The notes under the pieces are model-generated. The model worked only from the letters and a program-made list of their open reading frames with translations. It ran no database searches and had not been told where the DNA came from. The position numbers and the translations under genes were made by a program. Positions 10,024-20,103 of a stretch of 64,000 bases of DNA are shown piece after piece (the first letter of the stretch is position 1; each line of letters begins with the position of its first letter). This stretch comes from Sphingomonas sabuli (GTDB lineage: Bacteria > Pseudomonadota > Alphaproteobacteria > Sphingomonadales > Sphingomonadaceae). The stretch lies in NCBI RefSeq assembly GCF_014352855.1, contig NZ_CP060697.1:2190001-2254000 (forward strand), given 5' to 3'.

Positions 10024-11439
10024 GTGCGCCTGTGCGATCTCGCGGACGTCGAGAATGATTCCGAGGTGACGGGCTTTGCCATCGACAACCGCAAGGTGAC
10101 CCGCGGCAACGTGTTCGGCGCCTTCAAGGGCGCGATGTTCGACGGGGAGGATTTCATCGCGGACGCAGTGCGCCGCGGCGCGGTGGCGGTGGTCGCGGCG
10201 CCGTCGGCGGCGGTGGCGGGCGCGGCGCACCTTGCCGACCCGCAGCCGCGGCGGCTGTTCGCCAGCATGGCGGCGAAATTTTTCGCGCCGTTCCCGGAAA
10301 CCGTCGTCGCCGTCACCGGCACCAACGGCAAGACGTCGACGGTCGAGATGACCCGCCAGATCTGGCGCATGCTGGGCCACCGGTCGGCGAGCATCGGCAC
10401 GCTTGGCGTGACCACGTCGGACGATCAGGTGAAAACCGGGCTGACCACGCCCGACATCGTCACCTTCCTCAACAACATGGCGGGCCTGAAGCGGATGGGC
10501 ATCGGCCATGTCGCCTATGAAGCGTCCAGCCACGGGCTTGACCAGTATCGCGCCGAAGGGGTGCGGCTGGCCGCGGTCGCCTTCACCAACTTCAGCCGCG
10601 ATCATCTCGATTACCACGCGACGATGGACGAGTATTTCGAGGCCAAGATGCGGCTGTTCGACGAGGTTGCCGAGCCGGGTGCTGCGGCCGTCGTGTGGAC
10701 CGACGATCCGCGGTCCGACGCGGTCATCGACCGGGCGCGGGCGCGCGGGCTCAAGCTGATGACGGTCGGCCGCAAGGGCGAGACCATCCGCCTGCTCGAC
10801 CAGGTGCCGACGCCGCTCGGCCAGATCCTGCAGCTCGACCATGACGGCCAGCAGTACAAGGTGTCGCTGCCGCTGATCGGCGCGTACCAATCGTCCAACG
10901 TGATGACCGCGGCGGCGCTGGTGCTGGCCACCGGCGGCGCGTGGCGCGACGTCTTTTCGGCGATGGGCCGGGTGGCGCCGGTGCGCGGCCGGCTGGAACG
11001 GGCGGTGATCAGCCGCCACGGCGCCCCGGTCTATGTCGATTACGCCCACACGCCCGACGCGCTGGAAGCCGCCATCGCCGCGCTGAAGCCGCATGTCGAA
11101 GGCCGGCTGATCACCGTGTTCGGCGCCGGCGGCGACCGCGACACCGGCAAGCGCGCGCCGATGGGCGAAGTCGCCAGCCGCCTGTCCGACGTGGTCATCG
11201 TTACCGACGACAATCCTCGCACCGAGGACCCGGCGGCGATCCGCGCCCAGGTCATGGCCGGCGCGCCTGGCGCGATCGAGGTCGGCGGGCGGCGGCAGGC
11301 CATCGCCGCGGCGCTCGACATGGCCCGGCAGGGCGACATCATCCTGCTTGCCGGCAAGGGGCATGAAACGGTGCAGATCATCGGTACGCAGACGCTGCCG
11401 TTCGACGATGCGCTGGTGGCGCGGGAATGCGCGGCATGA
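10024..11439 (+). CDS. murE: UDP-MurNAc-tripeptide synthetase MurE (meso-DAP adding)
   Basis: A 471-residue Mur ligase. The ATP loop GTNGKTS lies at about 99-105. DNPR at 396-399 is the motif that selects meso-diaminopimelate, so the peptidoglycan should be of the DAP type. It starts with GTG at 10024, 5 nt after ftsI, and overlaps murF by ATGA. It adds the third stem-peptide residue in the cytoplasm. Confidence 0.95.
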   Translation: MRLCDLADVENDSEVTGFAIDNRKVTRGNVFGAFKGAMFDGEDFIADAVRRGAVAVVAAPSAAVAGAAHLADPQPRRLFASMAAKFFAPFPETVVAVTGTNGKTSTVEMTRQIWRMLGHRSASIGTLGVTTSDDQVKTGLTTPDIVTFLNNMAGLKRMGIGHVAYEASSHGLDQYRAEGVRLAAVAFTNFSRDHLDYHATMDEYFEAKMRLFDEVAEPGAAAVVWTDDPRSDAVIDRARARGLKLMTVGRKGETIRLLDQVPTPLGQILQLDHDGQQYKVSLPLIGAYQSSNVMTAAALVLATGGAWRDVFSAMGRVAPVRGRLERAVISRHGAPVYVDYAHTPDALEAAIAALKPHVEGRLITVFGAGGDRDTGKRAPMGEVASRLSDVVIVTDDNPRTEDPAAIRAQVMAGAPGAIEVGGRRQAIAAALDMARQGDIILLAGKGHETVQIIGTQTLPFDDALVARECAA

Positions 11440-12812
11440 GCGCGTTGTGGACCTCGGCCGAGATTGCGGCGGCGACCGGCGGCACCGCCAGCGCGGACTT
11501 CGACGTTTCCGGCGTCACCTTCGACAGCCGCGAAGTCGGCGGCGGCGACCTGTTCGTGGCCATGCCCGGAACGGTCCATGACGGGCACGATTTCCTCGAC
11601 CAGGCGATCGCGTCCGGCGCCGCCGGGCTGCTGGTGTCGAAGCCGTGCGACCATCCGCACGTGCTGGTGGACGATGTCGCCCGCGCGCTCGAAGCGCTGG
11701 GCAAGGCGGCCCGTGCCCGCAGCGGGGCGACGATCATCGGGGTCACCGGGTCGGTCGGCAAGACCAGCACCAAGGAGGCCCTGTACGCCGCGCTCGACCG
11801 CTGGCAGCCGGGCGCCGTCCACCGGTCGGTCAAGAGCTACAACAACCATACCGGCGTGCCGCTGAGCCTGGCGCGGCTGCCGCGCGAAGCGAAGTTCGCG
11901 GTGCTCGAAATGGGCATGAACAACAAGGGCGAGATCGCGACCCTGACGCGCTTCGTCCGGCCGCACGTCGCGCTGATCACCACGATCGCCCCGGCGCATA
12001 TCGAGAACCTTGGATCGGAAGAGGCCATCGCCGACGCCAAGGCGGAGATTTTCGAAGGGCTGGAGCCCGAGGGCATCGCGGTCATCCCCAACGACAGCCC
12101 GCACCGCGACCGGCTGGTCCGCGCGGCGCGCCGTCATGCGGAACGGATCGTCACCTTCGGCACCGGCGATGCCGACGTCCATGCGCTGCACGCGGTGCGC
12201 GCGGAACGCGGCGGCAGCCTGATCACCGCCGCGCTGCTCGACAGCGACATCACCTTCACCATTTCGCAGCGCGGCGAGCATTGGGTGTGGAACGCGCTGG
12301 CGGTGCTGACCGCGGTCGAGGCGGTTGGCGGCGATCTTGCGCTTGCCGGGCTCGCGCTTGCCGACCTCGGCGGGCTGAAAGGGCGGGGCGAACGCCACCG
12401 CATCCTGCTCGACGGCGGCGAGGCGCTGGTGATCGACGAAAGCTACAATGCCAACCCGGCTTCGATGGCCGCCACGCTCAAGAGCTTCGGCGCCGAAGGC
12501 GGCATCGACCGGCGTATCGCCGTGCTCGGCCCGATGCGAGAGCTTGGCGACCACGCGCGGCAATTGCACGCCGACCTTGCGCCGGCGGTACTCGACGCGC
12601 GGGTCGAGGAACTGGTGCTGGTCGGCGACGACATGCGCCCGCTGGAAGACGCGCTGGGCGATAGCATCCACGTGACCCGCGCAAGCGACGCGGACGCGGC
12701 CGCCGACGCGGTCGAACGGCTGCTTCGTCCCGGCGACGCGGTGCTGGTGAAAGCGAGCAACTCCATCGGGCTTGCCCAGGTGGTCGAGCGGCTGACGAGG
12801 GAAGACGCCTGA
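11436..12812 (+). CDS. murF: UDP-MurNAc-tripeptide:D-Ala-D-Ala ligase MurF
   Basis: A 458-residue Mur ligase with [13 protein letters not shown] as the ATP loop, [13 protein letters not shown], and [16 protein letters not shown] in the central domain; [11 protein letters not shown] is the MurF signature. I take the ATG overlapping the murE stop (11436); another in-frame ATG lies at 11427. It completes the UDP-MurNAc-pentapeptide. Its stop overlaps the mraY start (TGATG). Confidence 0.94.
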   Translation: MSALWTSAEIAAATGGTASADFDVSGVTFDSREVGGGDLFVAMPGTVHDGHDFLDQAIASGAAGLLVSKPCDHPHVLVDDVARALEALGKAARARSGATIIGVTGSVGKTSTKEALYAALDRWQPGAVHRSVKSYNNHTGVPLSLARLPREAKFAVLEMGMNNKGEIATLTRFVRPHVALITTIAPAHIENLGSEEAIADAKAEIFEGLEPEGIAVIPNDSPHRDRLVRAARRHAERIVTFGTGDADVHALHAVRAERGGSLITAALLDSDITFTISQRGEHWVWNALAVLTAVEAVGGDLALAGLALADLGGLKGRGERHRILLDGGEALVIDESYNANPASMAATLKSFGAEGGIDRRIAVLGPMRELGDHARQLHADLAPAVLDARVEELVLVGDDMRPLEDALGDSIHVTRASDADAAADAVERLLRPGDAVLVKASNSIGLAQVVERLTREDA

Positions 12813-13882
12813 TGCTGTACCTCCTTGCCGAGCAGCTTGGCTTTCCCGGCATCCTCAACCTCATTCGTTATTTGAGCTTCCGCGCCGGTGCGGCCAGCGC
12901 CACCGCGCTGCTGATCGGGCTGCTGCTTGGCCCGTGGCTGATTTCCTACCTGCGCGTCCGGCAGGGCAAGGGGCAACCGATCCGCGCCGACGGGCCGCAA
13001 ACGCATCTGTCGAAGATCGGTACGCCGACGATGGGCGGCCTCTTGATCCTTATCGCCATGCTCGCCTCGGCGCTGCTGTGGATGAACGTCGGCAGCGTCT
13101 ATGTCTGGGCGACGATCCTGGTCACCGCGGGGTTCGGGCTGATCGGATTCATGGACGATTACGACAAGGTGCGAAAAGCGCATCATGCGGGCTTGTCGGG
13201 CAAGACCCGGCTGATCCTGGAATTCGCGTTGGCCGGCTTCGCCACCTGGCTGATGGTCAAATATAGCGGAACGGACCTGCACATCCCGTTCGTCCGCGAA
13301 CCGGTCGCCGACCTCGGCTGGCTGTACATTCCGTTCGGCGCGTTCGTCATCGTCGCCTTCGGCAACAGCGTGAACCTGACCGACGGGCTCGACGGGCTGG
13401 CGACCATGCCGGTGATCATCGCCAGCCTCGCCTTCCTGCTGATCGCTTACATGGTCGGCAACGCAATCTACGCCGAATATCTTGGCGTTCCGCATATCGC
13501 GGGGGCGGGCGACCTGACCGTCATCCTGATGGCCATCGTCGGTGCGGGCCTCGCTTTTCTGTGGTTCAATGCACCGCCCGCGGCGGTTTTCATGGGCGAT
13601 ACGGGCAGCCTCGCGCTGGGCGGCGCGCTGGGCGCCATCGCGGTCGCGACCCACCACGAATTCGTGCTGGCGATCATCGGCGGCCTGTTCGTGGTCGAGG
13701 CGCTGTCGGTCATCATCCAGGTGATCGTGTTCAAACGCACCGGCAAGCGCGTGTTCCTGATGGCCCCGATCCACCATCATTTCGAACAGATCGGCTGGTC
13801 CGAACCGACCGTCGTGATCCGGTTCTGGATCATCAGCTTCGTGCTGGCGCTGGCGGGCCTCAGCACGCTCAAGCTGCGGTGA
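12812..13882 (+). CDS. mraY: Phospho-MurNAc-pentapeptide translocase MraY
   Basis: A 356-residue ten-helix inner-membrane enzyme that makes lipid I. The conserved loops are present: [15 protein letters not shown] with the catalytic aspartates, [22 protein letters not shown] and APIHHHFE. Its stop overlaps the GTG start of murD (GTGA). Confidence 0.96.
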   Translation: MLYLLAEQLGFPGILNLIRYLSFRAGAASATALLIGLLLGPWLISYLRVRQGKGQPIRADGPQTHLSKIGTPTMGGLLILIAMLASALLWMNVGSVYVWATILVTAGFGLIGFMDDYDKVRKAHHAGLSGKTRLILEFALAGFATWLMVKYSGTDLHIPFVREPVADLGWLYIPFGAFVIVAFGNSVNLTDGLDGLATMPVIIASLAFLLIAYMVGNAIYAEYLGVPHIAGAGDLTVILMAIVGAGLAFLWFNAPPAAVFMGDTGSLALGGALGAIAVATHHEFVLAIIGGLFVVEALSVIIQVIVFKRTGKRVFLMAPIHHHFEQIGWSEPTVVIRFWIISFVLALAGLSTLKLR

Positions 13883-15339
13883 TCACCGCCCGCGCCTTCG
13901 CCGGCAAGCATTATGCCGTTTACGGGCTGGCGCGGTCCGGTCTGGCGACGGTCGAGGCGTTGCTCGCCAGCGGCGCGCGCGTGACGGCGTGGGATGGTAG
14001 CGAAAAGACCCGCGAAAACTTCCGTTCGTCCCGAGCGAAGTCGAGGGGCGCTGGCATAACCGAGGTGCGCCCCTCGACTGCGCCCGGGACGAACGAGGTT
14101 GAACTTGTCGATTTGGACACCGCCGACCTGACTGAATTCGACAGCCTCGTCGTCACGCCCGGCCTGCCGCTCAACCGCCACCCCATTGCCGCGCGGGCGC
14201 GTGAGGCAAGGTTGGAAATCATCGGCGACATCGAACTGTTCGCCCGCGCCCGATCCGAACTGCCGCCGCACAAGGTCGTCGGCATCACCGGCACCAACGG
14301 CAAGTCGACCACCACTGCGCTGGTCCACCACCTCCTCAAGACCGCCGGCGTGCCGACGACGATGGGTGGCAACATCGGCCTGCCGATCCTCAGCCAGGAC
14401 CCGCTGCCCGCAGGCGGCGTCTATGTGCTGGAGCTGTCGAGCTACCAGATCGACCTGACGCAGAGCCTCGATTGCGATGTCGCGGTGCTGCTCAACATCA
14501 CGCCCGACCATCTCGATCGGTACGAGAGCTTCGAGGCTTATGCGGCGTCGAAGGCGCGGCTGTTCGCGATGCAGTCTGCCGCGTCATCGGCAGTCGTCGT
14601 CGGCGACGATGTCTCATCGGGCGACCTTGCCGCCACGCTTGGTGCGCGCCGCGTTCCGACCGCGCTGGGGACATGGGGCGGTCCCGACGCGGTCAGCCTG
14701 TGTCCGGACACGACAATCCGGCTTCTCGGCGCCAACCGGACGGTCGAAAGCAGCCTTCTCATCGGCGACGATCGTCATGGCGACCAGTCGCAATGGCCGA
14801 CTTTGCAGGGACCACACAACGCCCAGAACGTGCTCGCCGCAGTGGCGGCGGTCCACACGCTCGCCGTCGGCCATGGGGTGCCGATGCCGGAAGCCGCAAT
14901 CGCCGAAGGACTCCGCGCGTTCCCCGGCCTTCCCCACCGTATGGAGCGCGCGGCGACCCACGACGGCGTGCTGTTCGTCAACGACAGCAAGGCGACCAAT
15001 CCGACCGCGACGGCGCCGGCGCTGGCGGCGTTCAAGCCAGTCCGCTGGATCCTCGGCGGGCAGGCGAAGTCGGACGATCTCGACGAATGCGCGCCGCATT
15101 TCGGCAATGTCGCGTCCGCCTACACGATCGGCGAAGCCGCCGAGCTGTTCGAGCGGCTGTTAAATCCGCATATGCCCGTGAAAAATTGTGGAAAACTTGC
15201 CGACGCGGTGCGTCAGGCGGCGCGGGATTCGCAGCCGGGTGATACGGTGTTGCTGTCGCCGGCCTGCGCGAGCTTCGACCAGTTCCGGGATTTCGAGGAT
15301 CGCGGCGATCAGTTCAAAGCCTTGGTGGGGGCGTTATGA
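13879..15339 (+). CDS. murD: UDP-MurNAc-L-Ala:D-Glu ligase MurD carrying an in-frame repeat insertion
   Basis: A 486-residue ligase that adds D-glutamate. The ATP loop GTNGKST begins at about residue 138; [20 protein letters not shown] and the C-terminal [14 protein letters not shown] are intact, so it should be active. It starts at GTG 13879, overlapping mraY. Residues about 49-73 are encoded by a 73-bp palindromic element (14023-14095) inside the N-terminal substrate-binding domain, in frame and without stops. This makes the protein longer than the roughly 440-residue E. coli enzyme. Confidence 0.94.
   Translation: MITARAFAGKHYAVYGLARSGLATVEALLASGARVTAWDGSEKTRENFRSSRAKSRGAGITEVRPSTAPGTNEVELVDLDTADLTEFDSLVVTPGLPLNRHPIAARAREARLEIIGDIELFARARSELPPHKVVGITGTNGKSTTTALVHHLLKTAGVPTTMGGNIGLPILSQDPLPAGGVYVLELSSYQIDLTQSLDCDVAVLLNITPDHLDRYESFEAYAASKARLFAMQSAASSAVVVGDDVSSGDLAATLGARRVPTALGTWGGPDAVSLCPDTTIRLLGANRTVESSLLIGDDRHGDQSQWPTLQGPHNAQNVLAAVAAVHTLAVGHGVPMPEAAIAEGLRAFPGLPHRMERAATHDGVLFVNDSKATNPTATAPALAAFKPVRWILGGQAKSDDLDECAPHFGNVASAYTIGEAAELFERLLNPHMPVKNCGKLADAVRQAARDSQPGDTVLLSPACASFDQFRDFEDRGDQFKALVGAL
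14023..14095. repeat. REP-like palindromic element inside murD
   Basis: Arms of 29 nt at 14023-14051 and 14067-14095 are complementary with two mismatches, around a 15-nt loop. The core TCCCGAGCGAAGTCGAGGGG resembles the palindromic repeats scattered through sphingomonad intergenic regions. It is read through in frame by murD. No second copy was seen in this window. Confidence 0.85.
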
Positions 15340-16556
15340 CGGGGATCTTTTCGGACAAGTTCAAGGCGCGCATCAAGGTCGATGCGACGCGCTACGGCCG
15401 CGCCGACCGGTCGGCGGTGGGCCGCTGGTTCTGGGAGATCGACGGCGTCCTGCTGCTGCTGGTCGCGGCGCTGATCGGCATTGGGCTGATCGCGGTGGCC
15501 GCCGCCTCGCCCGCCGCCGCGGTCCGCTATTCCGGCGGCAGCCACAAGGTGCCGGAACTCTACTATTTCTATCGCCAGATCGCCTGGATCGCGGTGGGCG
15601 TGCCGGTGATGATCGGCATTTCCATGTTGTCGCGGGAACGGGCGCGGCGCTTTGCCCTGTTCGGCGCCGGCTTCTTCTTCATCCTGCTGCTGTTCGTGCC
15701 GGTGCTCGGGCCCGAAGTGAACGGCGCCCGGCGGTGGATCGAAATCGGCATCGGCCAATTGCAGCCGTCGGAATTCCTCAAGCCCTTCTTCGCGGTGGCG
15801 ATGGCCTGGCTGTTGAGCCTGCGCGAAGCGGACAAGTCGTTGCCGGTGTTCGCGCTGTCGATCCTGCCGGTCGCGGCGATTGCCGTCCTGCTGATGAAAC
15901 AGCCGGACTTCGGCTCGACCATCATCTTCGTCGCGGTGTGGGTGGCGATGCTGGCGCTGGCCGGCGTGTCGCTGCGCATCCTTGGCGGGCTGGCGGTTGC
16001 CGGCGTGATCGGGATCGTGCTCGCTTACTTTTTCTACGACGTGGCGACGATCCGCATCGACGCCTTCCTGTTCGGTGAAGGCGACACGTTCCAGACCGAC
16101 AATGCGATGCGCACGCTGACCGCGGGCGGGCTGTTCGGCATGGGACCGGGGGCCGGGACGCGGAAATTCGGCCTGCCCGAGCCGCAGACCGACTACATCT
16201 TCTCCGTCATCGGGGAGGAGTTCGGGCTGATCGCCTGCCTGGCCATTGCCTTGCTGTATCTGGTCATCGTCGCCCGCGTTCTGGTCAAGCTGCTCGACGA
16301 GGATTCGCCTTTCGCCATTCTTGCCGGCGCGGGACTGGTCATCCAGTTCGGGCTGCAGGCGCTGATCAACATGGCGGTCAACGTCCAGATCGCGCCGTCG
16401 AAGGGCATGACCCTGCCGTTCATCAGCTACGGCGGAAGCTCGATGCTGGCGTTGTCGATCGGCATGGGATTGCTGCTCGCATTCACGCGCCGCAATCCGT
16501 ATCTGACCCGCTCGCCGTATGTCGTGAAATGGAGCGGAGAAGCACAGCCAGCCTGA
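15336..16556 (+). CDS. ftsW: Peptidoglycan glycosyltransferase FtsW
   Basis: A 406-residue SEDS-family polytopic membrane protein. Marks include GARRWIEIG with QPSEFLKPF, PEPQTDYIFSVIGEEFG and the C-terminal SKGMTLPFISYGGSS. It polymerises septal glycan together with FtsI. The start overlaps murD by ATGA and the stop overlaps murG by TGATG. Confidence 0.95.
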   Translation: MTGIFSDKFKARIKVDATRYGRADRSAVGRWFWEIDGVLLLLVAALIGIGLIAVAAASPAAAVRYSGGSHKVPELYYFYRQIAWIAVGVPVMIGISMLSRERARRFALFGAGFFFILLLFVPVLGPEVNGARRWIEIGIGQLQPSEFLKPFFAVAMAWLLSLREADKSLPVFALSILPVAAIAVLLMKQPDFGSTIIFVAVWVAMLALAGVSLRILGGLAVAGVIGIVLAYFFYDVATIRIDAFLFGEGDTFQTDNAMRTLTAGGLFGMGPGAGTRKFGLPEPQTDYIFSVIGEEFGLIACLAIALLYLVIVARVLVKLLDEDSPFAILAGAGLVIQFGLQALINMAVNVQIAPSKGMTLPFISYGGSSMLALSIGMGLLLAFTRRNPYLTRSPYVVKWSGEAQPA

Positions 16557-17725
16557 TGCCGCGCATGAATTTCGTCCTCGCCGCCGGTGGTACGGGCGGT
16601 CACATGGTCCCGGCGCACGCCCTCGCCGCGGAGCTGCTGGCGCGCGGCCACGGGGTGCTGGTCATCACCGACGCGCGCGGGGCGAAGATCCCGGGGCTGT
16701 TCGACAAAATTCCCGTCCACGTCCTGCCCGCCGGACGGCTGGGCCGAAACCCGATCACGATGTTCAAGACTCTGCTGACCGTGTCGCGCGGGCGCAGCGA
16801 GGCACGGCGGATCTATCGCAACCATCCGCCCGATGCGGTCGTCGGGTTCGGCGGCTATGCGACCTTTCCCGCGCTGCTTGCCGCCAGCGCGGCGCGCATC
16901 CCCAGCATCCTGCACGAACAGAATGCGGTGCTTGGCCGGGTCAACCGGATGCTTGCCGGCCGCGCCCGGGCCATCGCCACGGCCTTTTCCCAGATCGACC
17001 GGCTGAAACCGGGCAACCGCGACAAGGTCGTGCTGGTCGGCAATCCCGTGCGCGAGGAGATCGTGCGCGTCGGGGAAATGCCGTTCCCCGCATTCGACGA
17101 CACCTCGCCGCTCAAGATCCTCGTCACCGGCGGAAGCCAGGGCGCAACCATCCTCGGGCGCGTCGTCCCGACCGGACTGGGCATGCTGGAGCCCTCGCTG
17201 CGCCGCCGGCTGCAGGTGGTTCAGCAATGCCGGCCGGAGGATATAGACACCATCCGCCAGACCTATGCCGACCTTGGCATCCCGGCCGAAGTGATGACCT
17301 ACATTCTCGACATGCCGGAAAAGCTGGCCGACGCGCACCTGGTCATCGCCCGGTCCGGCGCGTCGACCATCGCGGAACTGACCGCCGCCGGACGGCCGGC
17401 GATCCTGGTTCCGTTCGCCGCAGCGACCGAAAATCACCAGACCGCCAACGCGCGGGAAATCAGCAACGCCGGCGGTGCGCGCACCATCCCGGAAGCGGAC
17501 TTCACGCCCGAGGCGCTGGCCCGGCAGGTCGAGGCCGTCGCCGGCGACGGGCAGGCGCTGGCCAATGCCGCGTCGCGATCACTGTCGGTAGGCCGTCCGC
17601 ATGCCGCGCGCGATCTTGCCGACCTGGTCGAACGGATCGGCGGCGGATTGTCGCCGTTGCCGGTCGGGCCGGTGCTGGAACCGCGCCCGGCGGTGAAGTT
17701 CGCGGGCACGGGCCTTCCGGCATGA
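16556..17725 (+). CDS. murG: UDP-GlcNAc transferase MurG
   Basis: A 389-residue GT28 glycosyltransferase that makes lipid II on the inner face of the membrane. FVLAAGGTGGHMVPAHALA is the donor loop; GFGGYATFPALLA, HEQNAVLGRVN and ARSGASTIAELTAAGRPAI are family signatures. I use ATG 16556, overlapping ftsW; ATG 16565 is also possible. The last codons lie inside the first unit of the 35-bp tandem repeat, so its stop overlaps the first mini-ORF. Confidence 0.95.
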   Translation: MPRMNFVLAAGGTGGHMVPAHALAAELLARGHGVLVITDARGAKIPGLFDKIPVHVLPAGRLGRNPITMFKTLLTVSRGRSEARRIYRNHPPDAVVGFGGYATFPALLAASAARIPSILHEQNAVLGRVNRMLAGRARAIATAFSQIDRLKPGNRDKVVLVGNPVREEIVRVGEMPFPAFDDTSPLKILVTGGSQGATILGRVVPTGLGMLEPSLRRRLQVVQQCRPEDIDTIRQTYADLGIPAEVMTYILDMPEKLADAHLVIARSGASTIAELTAAGRPAILVPFAAATENHQTANAREISNAGGARTIPEADFTPEALARQVEAVAGDGQALANAASRSLSVGRPHAARDLADLVERIGGGLSPLPVGPVLEPRPAVKFAGTGLPA

Positions 17726-17760
17726 AGGCGCGTCTATTGATAAGGGGCCTTCAGGCATGA
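17722..17760 (+). CDS. 12-codon coupled mini-ORF 1 between murG and murC
   Basis: Encodes [12 protein letters not shown]. Its ATG overlaps the murG stop (ATGA) and its stop overlaps the next mini-ORF in the same way. It arose from the 35-bp duplication. Whether it is translated is unknown, but ribosomes re-initiating from murG would have to pass through it to reach murC. Confidence 0.45.
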   Translation: MKARLLIRGLQA

Positions 17761-17795
17761 AGGCGAGTCTATTGATCGAGGACCTTCAGGCATGA
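17757..17795 (+). CDS. 12-codon coupled mini-ORF 2 between murG and murC
   Basis: Encodes [12 protein letters not shown]. The start overlaps mini-ORF 1 and the stop overlaps the murC ATG, both as ATGA. It is the second relay in the stop-start chain. Function beyond coupling is not indicated. Confidence 0.45.
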   Translation: MKASLLIEDLQA

Positions 17796-19207
17796 AGGCC
17801 TTGGGCACCGACATCGGCACCATCCATTTCGTCGGCATCGGCGGGATCGGCATGTCCGGCATCGCCGAAGTGATGAAGCAGCTCGGCTATTCGGTGCAGG
17901 GGTCCGACGTCACCGAATCCTATGTCGTCGAAAAGCTGCGCAAGCAGGGCATCAAGGTCGCGATCGGGCAACGGGCGGAAAACGTCGAGGATGCGACGGT
18001 GGTGGTCGTGTCGACCGCGATCAGGCGCGACAATCCCGAGGTCGCCGCGGCGATGGAAAAGCGCCTGCCGATCGTCAAGCGGTCGGAAATGCTGGCCGAG
18101 CTGATGCGGATGCAAAAGACCATCGCGGTCGCCGGCACCCACGGCAAGACGACGACCACCTCGATGGTCGCCGCGATGCTCGATGCCGGCGGGCTCGACC
18201 CGACGGTGATCAACGGCGGGATCATCAATCGCTACGGGTCCAACGCGCGGCTGGGCAAAAGCGACTGGATGGTGGTCGAGGCCGACGAAAGCGACGGCAG
18301 CTTCCTGCGGCTCGACGGCACCATCGCGGTGGTGACCAATATCGACCCCGAGCATCTGGAGCATTGGGGCGATTTCGATTCGATCAAGCGGGCGTTCTGC
18401 GAGTTTATCGAGAACGTGCCGTTCTACGGCCTCGCCGTCCTGTGCGTCGATCATCCCGAGGTGCAGTCGATCCTTAGCCGCATCCAGGACCGCCGCATCG
18501 TCACCTACGGCTTTTCCGCGCTCGCCGACCTGCGCGCGGAGAATGTCGAGCCCGACGGGGTCGGCAGCCGCTTCGACGCGGTGGTGCTGGAACGCGACGG
18601 CAGCCGCCGCACCATTCCCGGCATCCACATTCCGATCCCGGGCAAGCATAACGTCCAGAACGCGCTGGCCGCGATCGCGGTCGGGATCGAGCTCGGCATC
18701 CCCGACGAGAAGATCATCACCGGTTTCGAACGGTTCGAGGGCGTCAAGCGGCGCTTTACCAAGGTCGGCGAAATCGACGGCGCGCTGGTCATCGACGATT
18801 ACGCGCATCACCCGGTGGAAATCCGCGCGGTGCTGTCCGCGGCGCGCGACATGACCGACGGCGGACGGGTCATCGCGGTCGTCCAGCCGCACCGTTTTTC
18901 CCGGTTGCAGGCGCTGATGGAAGACTTCCAGGCGGCCTTTAACGACGCCGACATGGTGTTCGTGGTGCCGGTCTACGCCGCGGGGGAAGAGCCGATCGAG
19001 GGCGTCGACAGCCAGGCGCTGGCCGACGGCCTGCGCGCCCATGGCCACCGCATGGTCAAGGCCTGCGCCACCCTTGACGACCTGGCCGTGTCGCTGCGCG
19101 ATATCGCGGCGGAGGGCGACACCATCGTCTGCATGGGCGCGGGCGACATCACCAAGTGGGCGGCCGGCCTGGCCGACGGCATCGCGCGGGCGAGGGCGGC
19201 GAAATGA
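17792..19207 (+). CDS. murC: UDP-N-acetylmuramate:L-alanine ligase MurC
   Basis: A 471-residue Mur ligase adding the first stem residue. [16 protein letters not shown] is the N-terminal UDP-binding loop, [12 protein letters not shown] the ATP loop, EADESDGSF and DDYAHHPVE the catalytic-domain motifs. ATG 17792 lies in the third repeat unit, overlapping mini-ORF 2. The murC stop overlaps murB (ATGA). Confidence 0.95.
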   Translation: MKALGTDIGTIHFVGIGGIGMSGIAEVMKQLGYSVQGSDVTESYVVEKLRKQGIKVAIGQRAENVEDATVVVVSTAIRRDNPEVAAAMEKRLPIVKRSEMLAELMRMQKTIAVAGTHGKTTTTSMVAAMLDAGGLDPTVINGGIINRYGSNARLGKSDWMVVEADESDGSFLRLDGTIAVVTNIDPEHLEHWGDFDSIKRAFCEFIENVPFYGLAVLCVDHPEVQSILSRIQDRRIVTYGFSALADLRAENVEPDGVGSRFDAVVLERDGSRRTIPGIHIPIPGKHNVQNALAAIAVGIELGIPDEKIITGFERFEGVKRRFTKVGEIDGALVIDDYAHHPVEIRAVLSAARDMTDGGRVIAVVQPHRFSRLQALMEDFQAAFNDADMVFVVPVYAAGEEPIEGVDSQALADGLRAHGHRMVKACATLDDLAVSLRDIAAEGDTIVCMGAGDITKWAAGLADGIARARAAK

Positions 19208-20103
19208 GCGGCGTCGCGACCATGCCCAGGGTGCGCGGCAAGTTGACCCCGGATGCGCCGCTGGCGCCGCTGGTATGGTTCAAGAGCGGCGGCCGCGCCG
19301 GATGGCTGTTCGAGCCCGCCGATGTCGCCGACCTGCAGGATTTCCTTCGCCAGCTGGACCGGGACGTGCCGGTCATGGGGCTGGGGCTGGGATCGAACAT
19401 GATCGTTCGCGACGGCGGCGTTCCGGGCGTTGTCGTGCGGCTGGGCAAACCGTTCGCGCGGGTCGAGGTGCTGGATGGTACGGCCATCCGTTGCGGCGGC
19501 GGCGCCAGCGGGATCCTCGTTTCTTCCTCGGCGCGCGACGCGGGCATCGCGGGGGTCGAATTCCTCCGCTCGATCCCCGGCACGGTCGGCGGCTTCGTGC
19601 GCATGAACGGCGGTGCCTACGGTCGCGAAACCTGCGAAGTGCTAGTCGAATGCGACGTGGTGTTGCGCTCGGGCGAATTGGTCACCCTGCCGGTCGCGGC
19701 GCTCGGCTACAGCTATCGCCACAGCGAATTGCCGGACCAGGCCATCGTCGTGGCCGCGACCTTTCGCGGCGTCCCCGGGGACAGCGTGGCGATCCAGGCG
19801 GAAATGGACCGTATCGCCCGGAGCCGCGAGGAATCGCAGCCGCTGCGCAGCCGCACCGGCGGTTCGACCTTCAAGAACCCGCCGGGCGACAAGGCCTGGG
19901 CATTGATCGACAAAGCCGGGTGCCGCGGGCTCCAGGTCGGCGACGCGCAGGTGTCGGAAAAGCATTGCAACTTCCTGCTCAATCTTGGCAGCGCGACCAG
20001 CGCGGAGATCGAGGCGCTGGGCGAGGAGGTCCGCCGCCGGGTCAAGGACAGCAGCGGGATCGAGCTTGAATGGGAAATCCAGCGGATCGGAGAAGCGAAG
20101 TGA
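19204..20103 (+). CDS. murB: UDP-N-acetylenolpyruvoylglucosamine reductase MurB
   Basis: A 299-residue FAD enzyme making UDP-MurNAc. [15 protein letters not shown] is the FAD-binding loop; [17 protein letters not shown] and [11 protein letters not shown] (with the catalytic Ser) follow. It starts at the ATG overlapping murC and its stop overlaps the ddl GTG. Confidence 0.95.
   Translation: MSGVATMPRVRGKLTPDAPLAPLVWFKSGGRAGWLFEPADVADLQDFLRQLDRDVPVMGLGLGSNMIVRDGGVPGVVVRLGKPFARVEVLDGTAIRCGGGASGILVSSSARDAGIAGVEFLRSIPGTVGGFVRMNGGAYGRETCEVLVECDVVLRSGELVTLPVAALGYSYRHSELPDQAIVVAATFRGVPGDSVAIQAEMDRIARSREESQPLRSRTGGSTFKNPPGDKAWALIDKAGCRGLQVGDAQVSEKHCNFLLNLGSATSAEIEALGEEVRRRVKDSSGIELEWEIQRIGEAK

Larger units (their letters stand above)
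17711..17800 (+). repeat. 35-bp tandem repeat across the murG/murC junction (about 2.6 copies)
   Basis: Units at 17711-17745, 17746-17780 and 17781-17800 (partial) share GGCCTTC.GGCATGAAGGC and a TCTATTGAT block. Units one and two differ at 5 of 35 positions. Unit one contains the murG stop, unit three the murC start, and each unit carries a stop-start overlap ATGA. Confidence 0.9.

Noticed and set aside
13561-13878. Upstream extension of the murD frame into mraY
   Set aside because: mraY is intact in another frame to 13882, and the GTG overlapping its stop is the natural murD start.
14023-14095. Possible frameshift or pseudogene in murD at the palindrome
   Set aside because: The frame stays open and all downstream MurD motifs are intact, so it is an in-frame insertion, not a break.
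17711-17800. CRISPR-like repeat
   Set aside because: Direct tandem copies without unique spacers, and part of coding overlaps.
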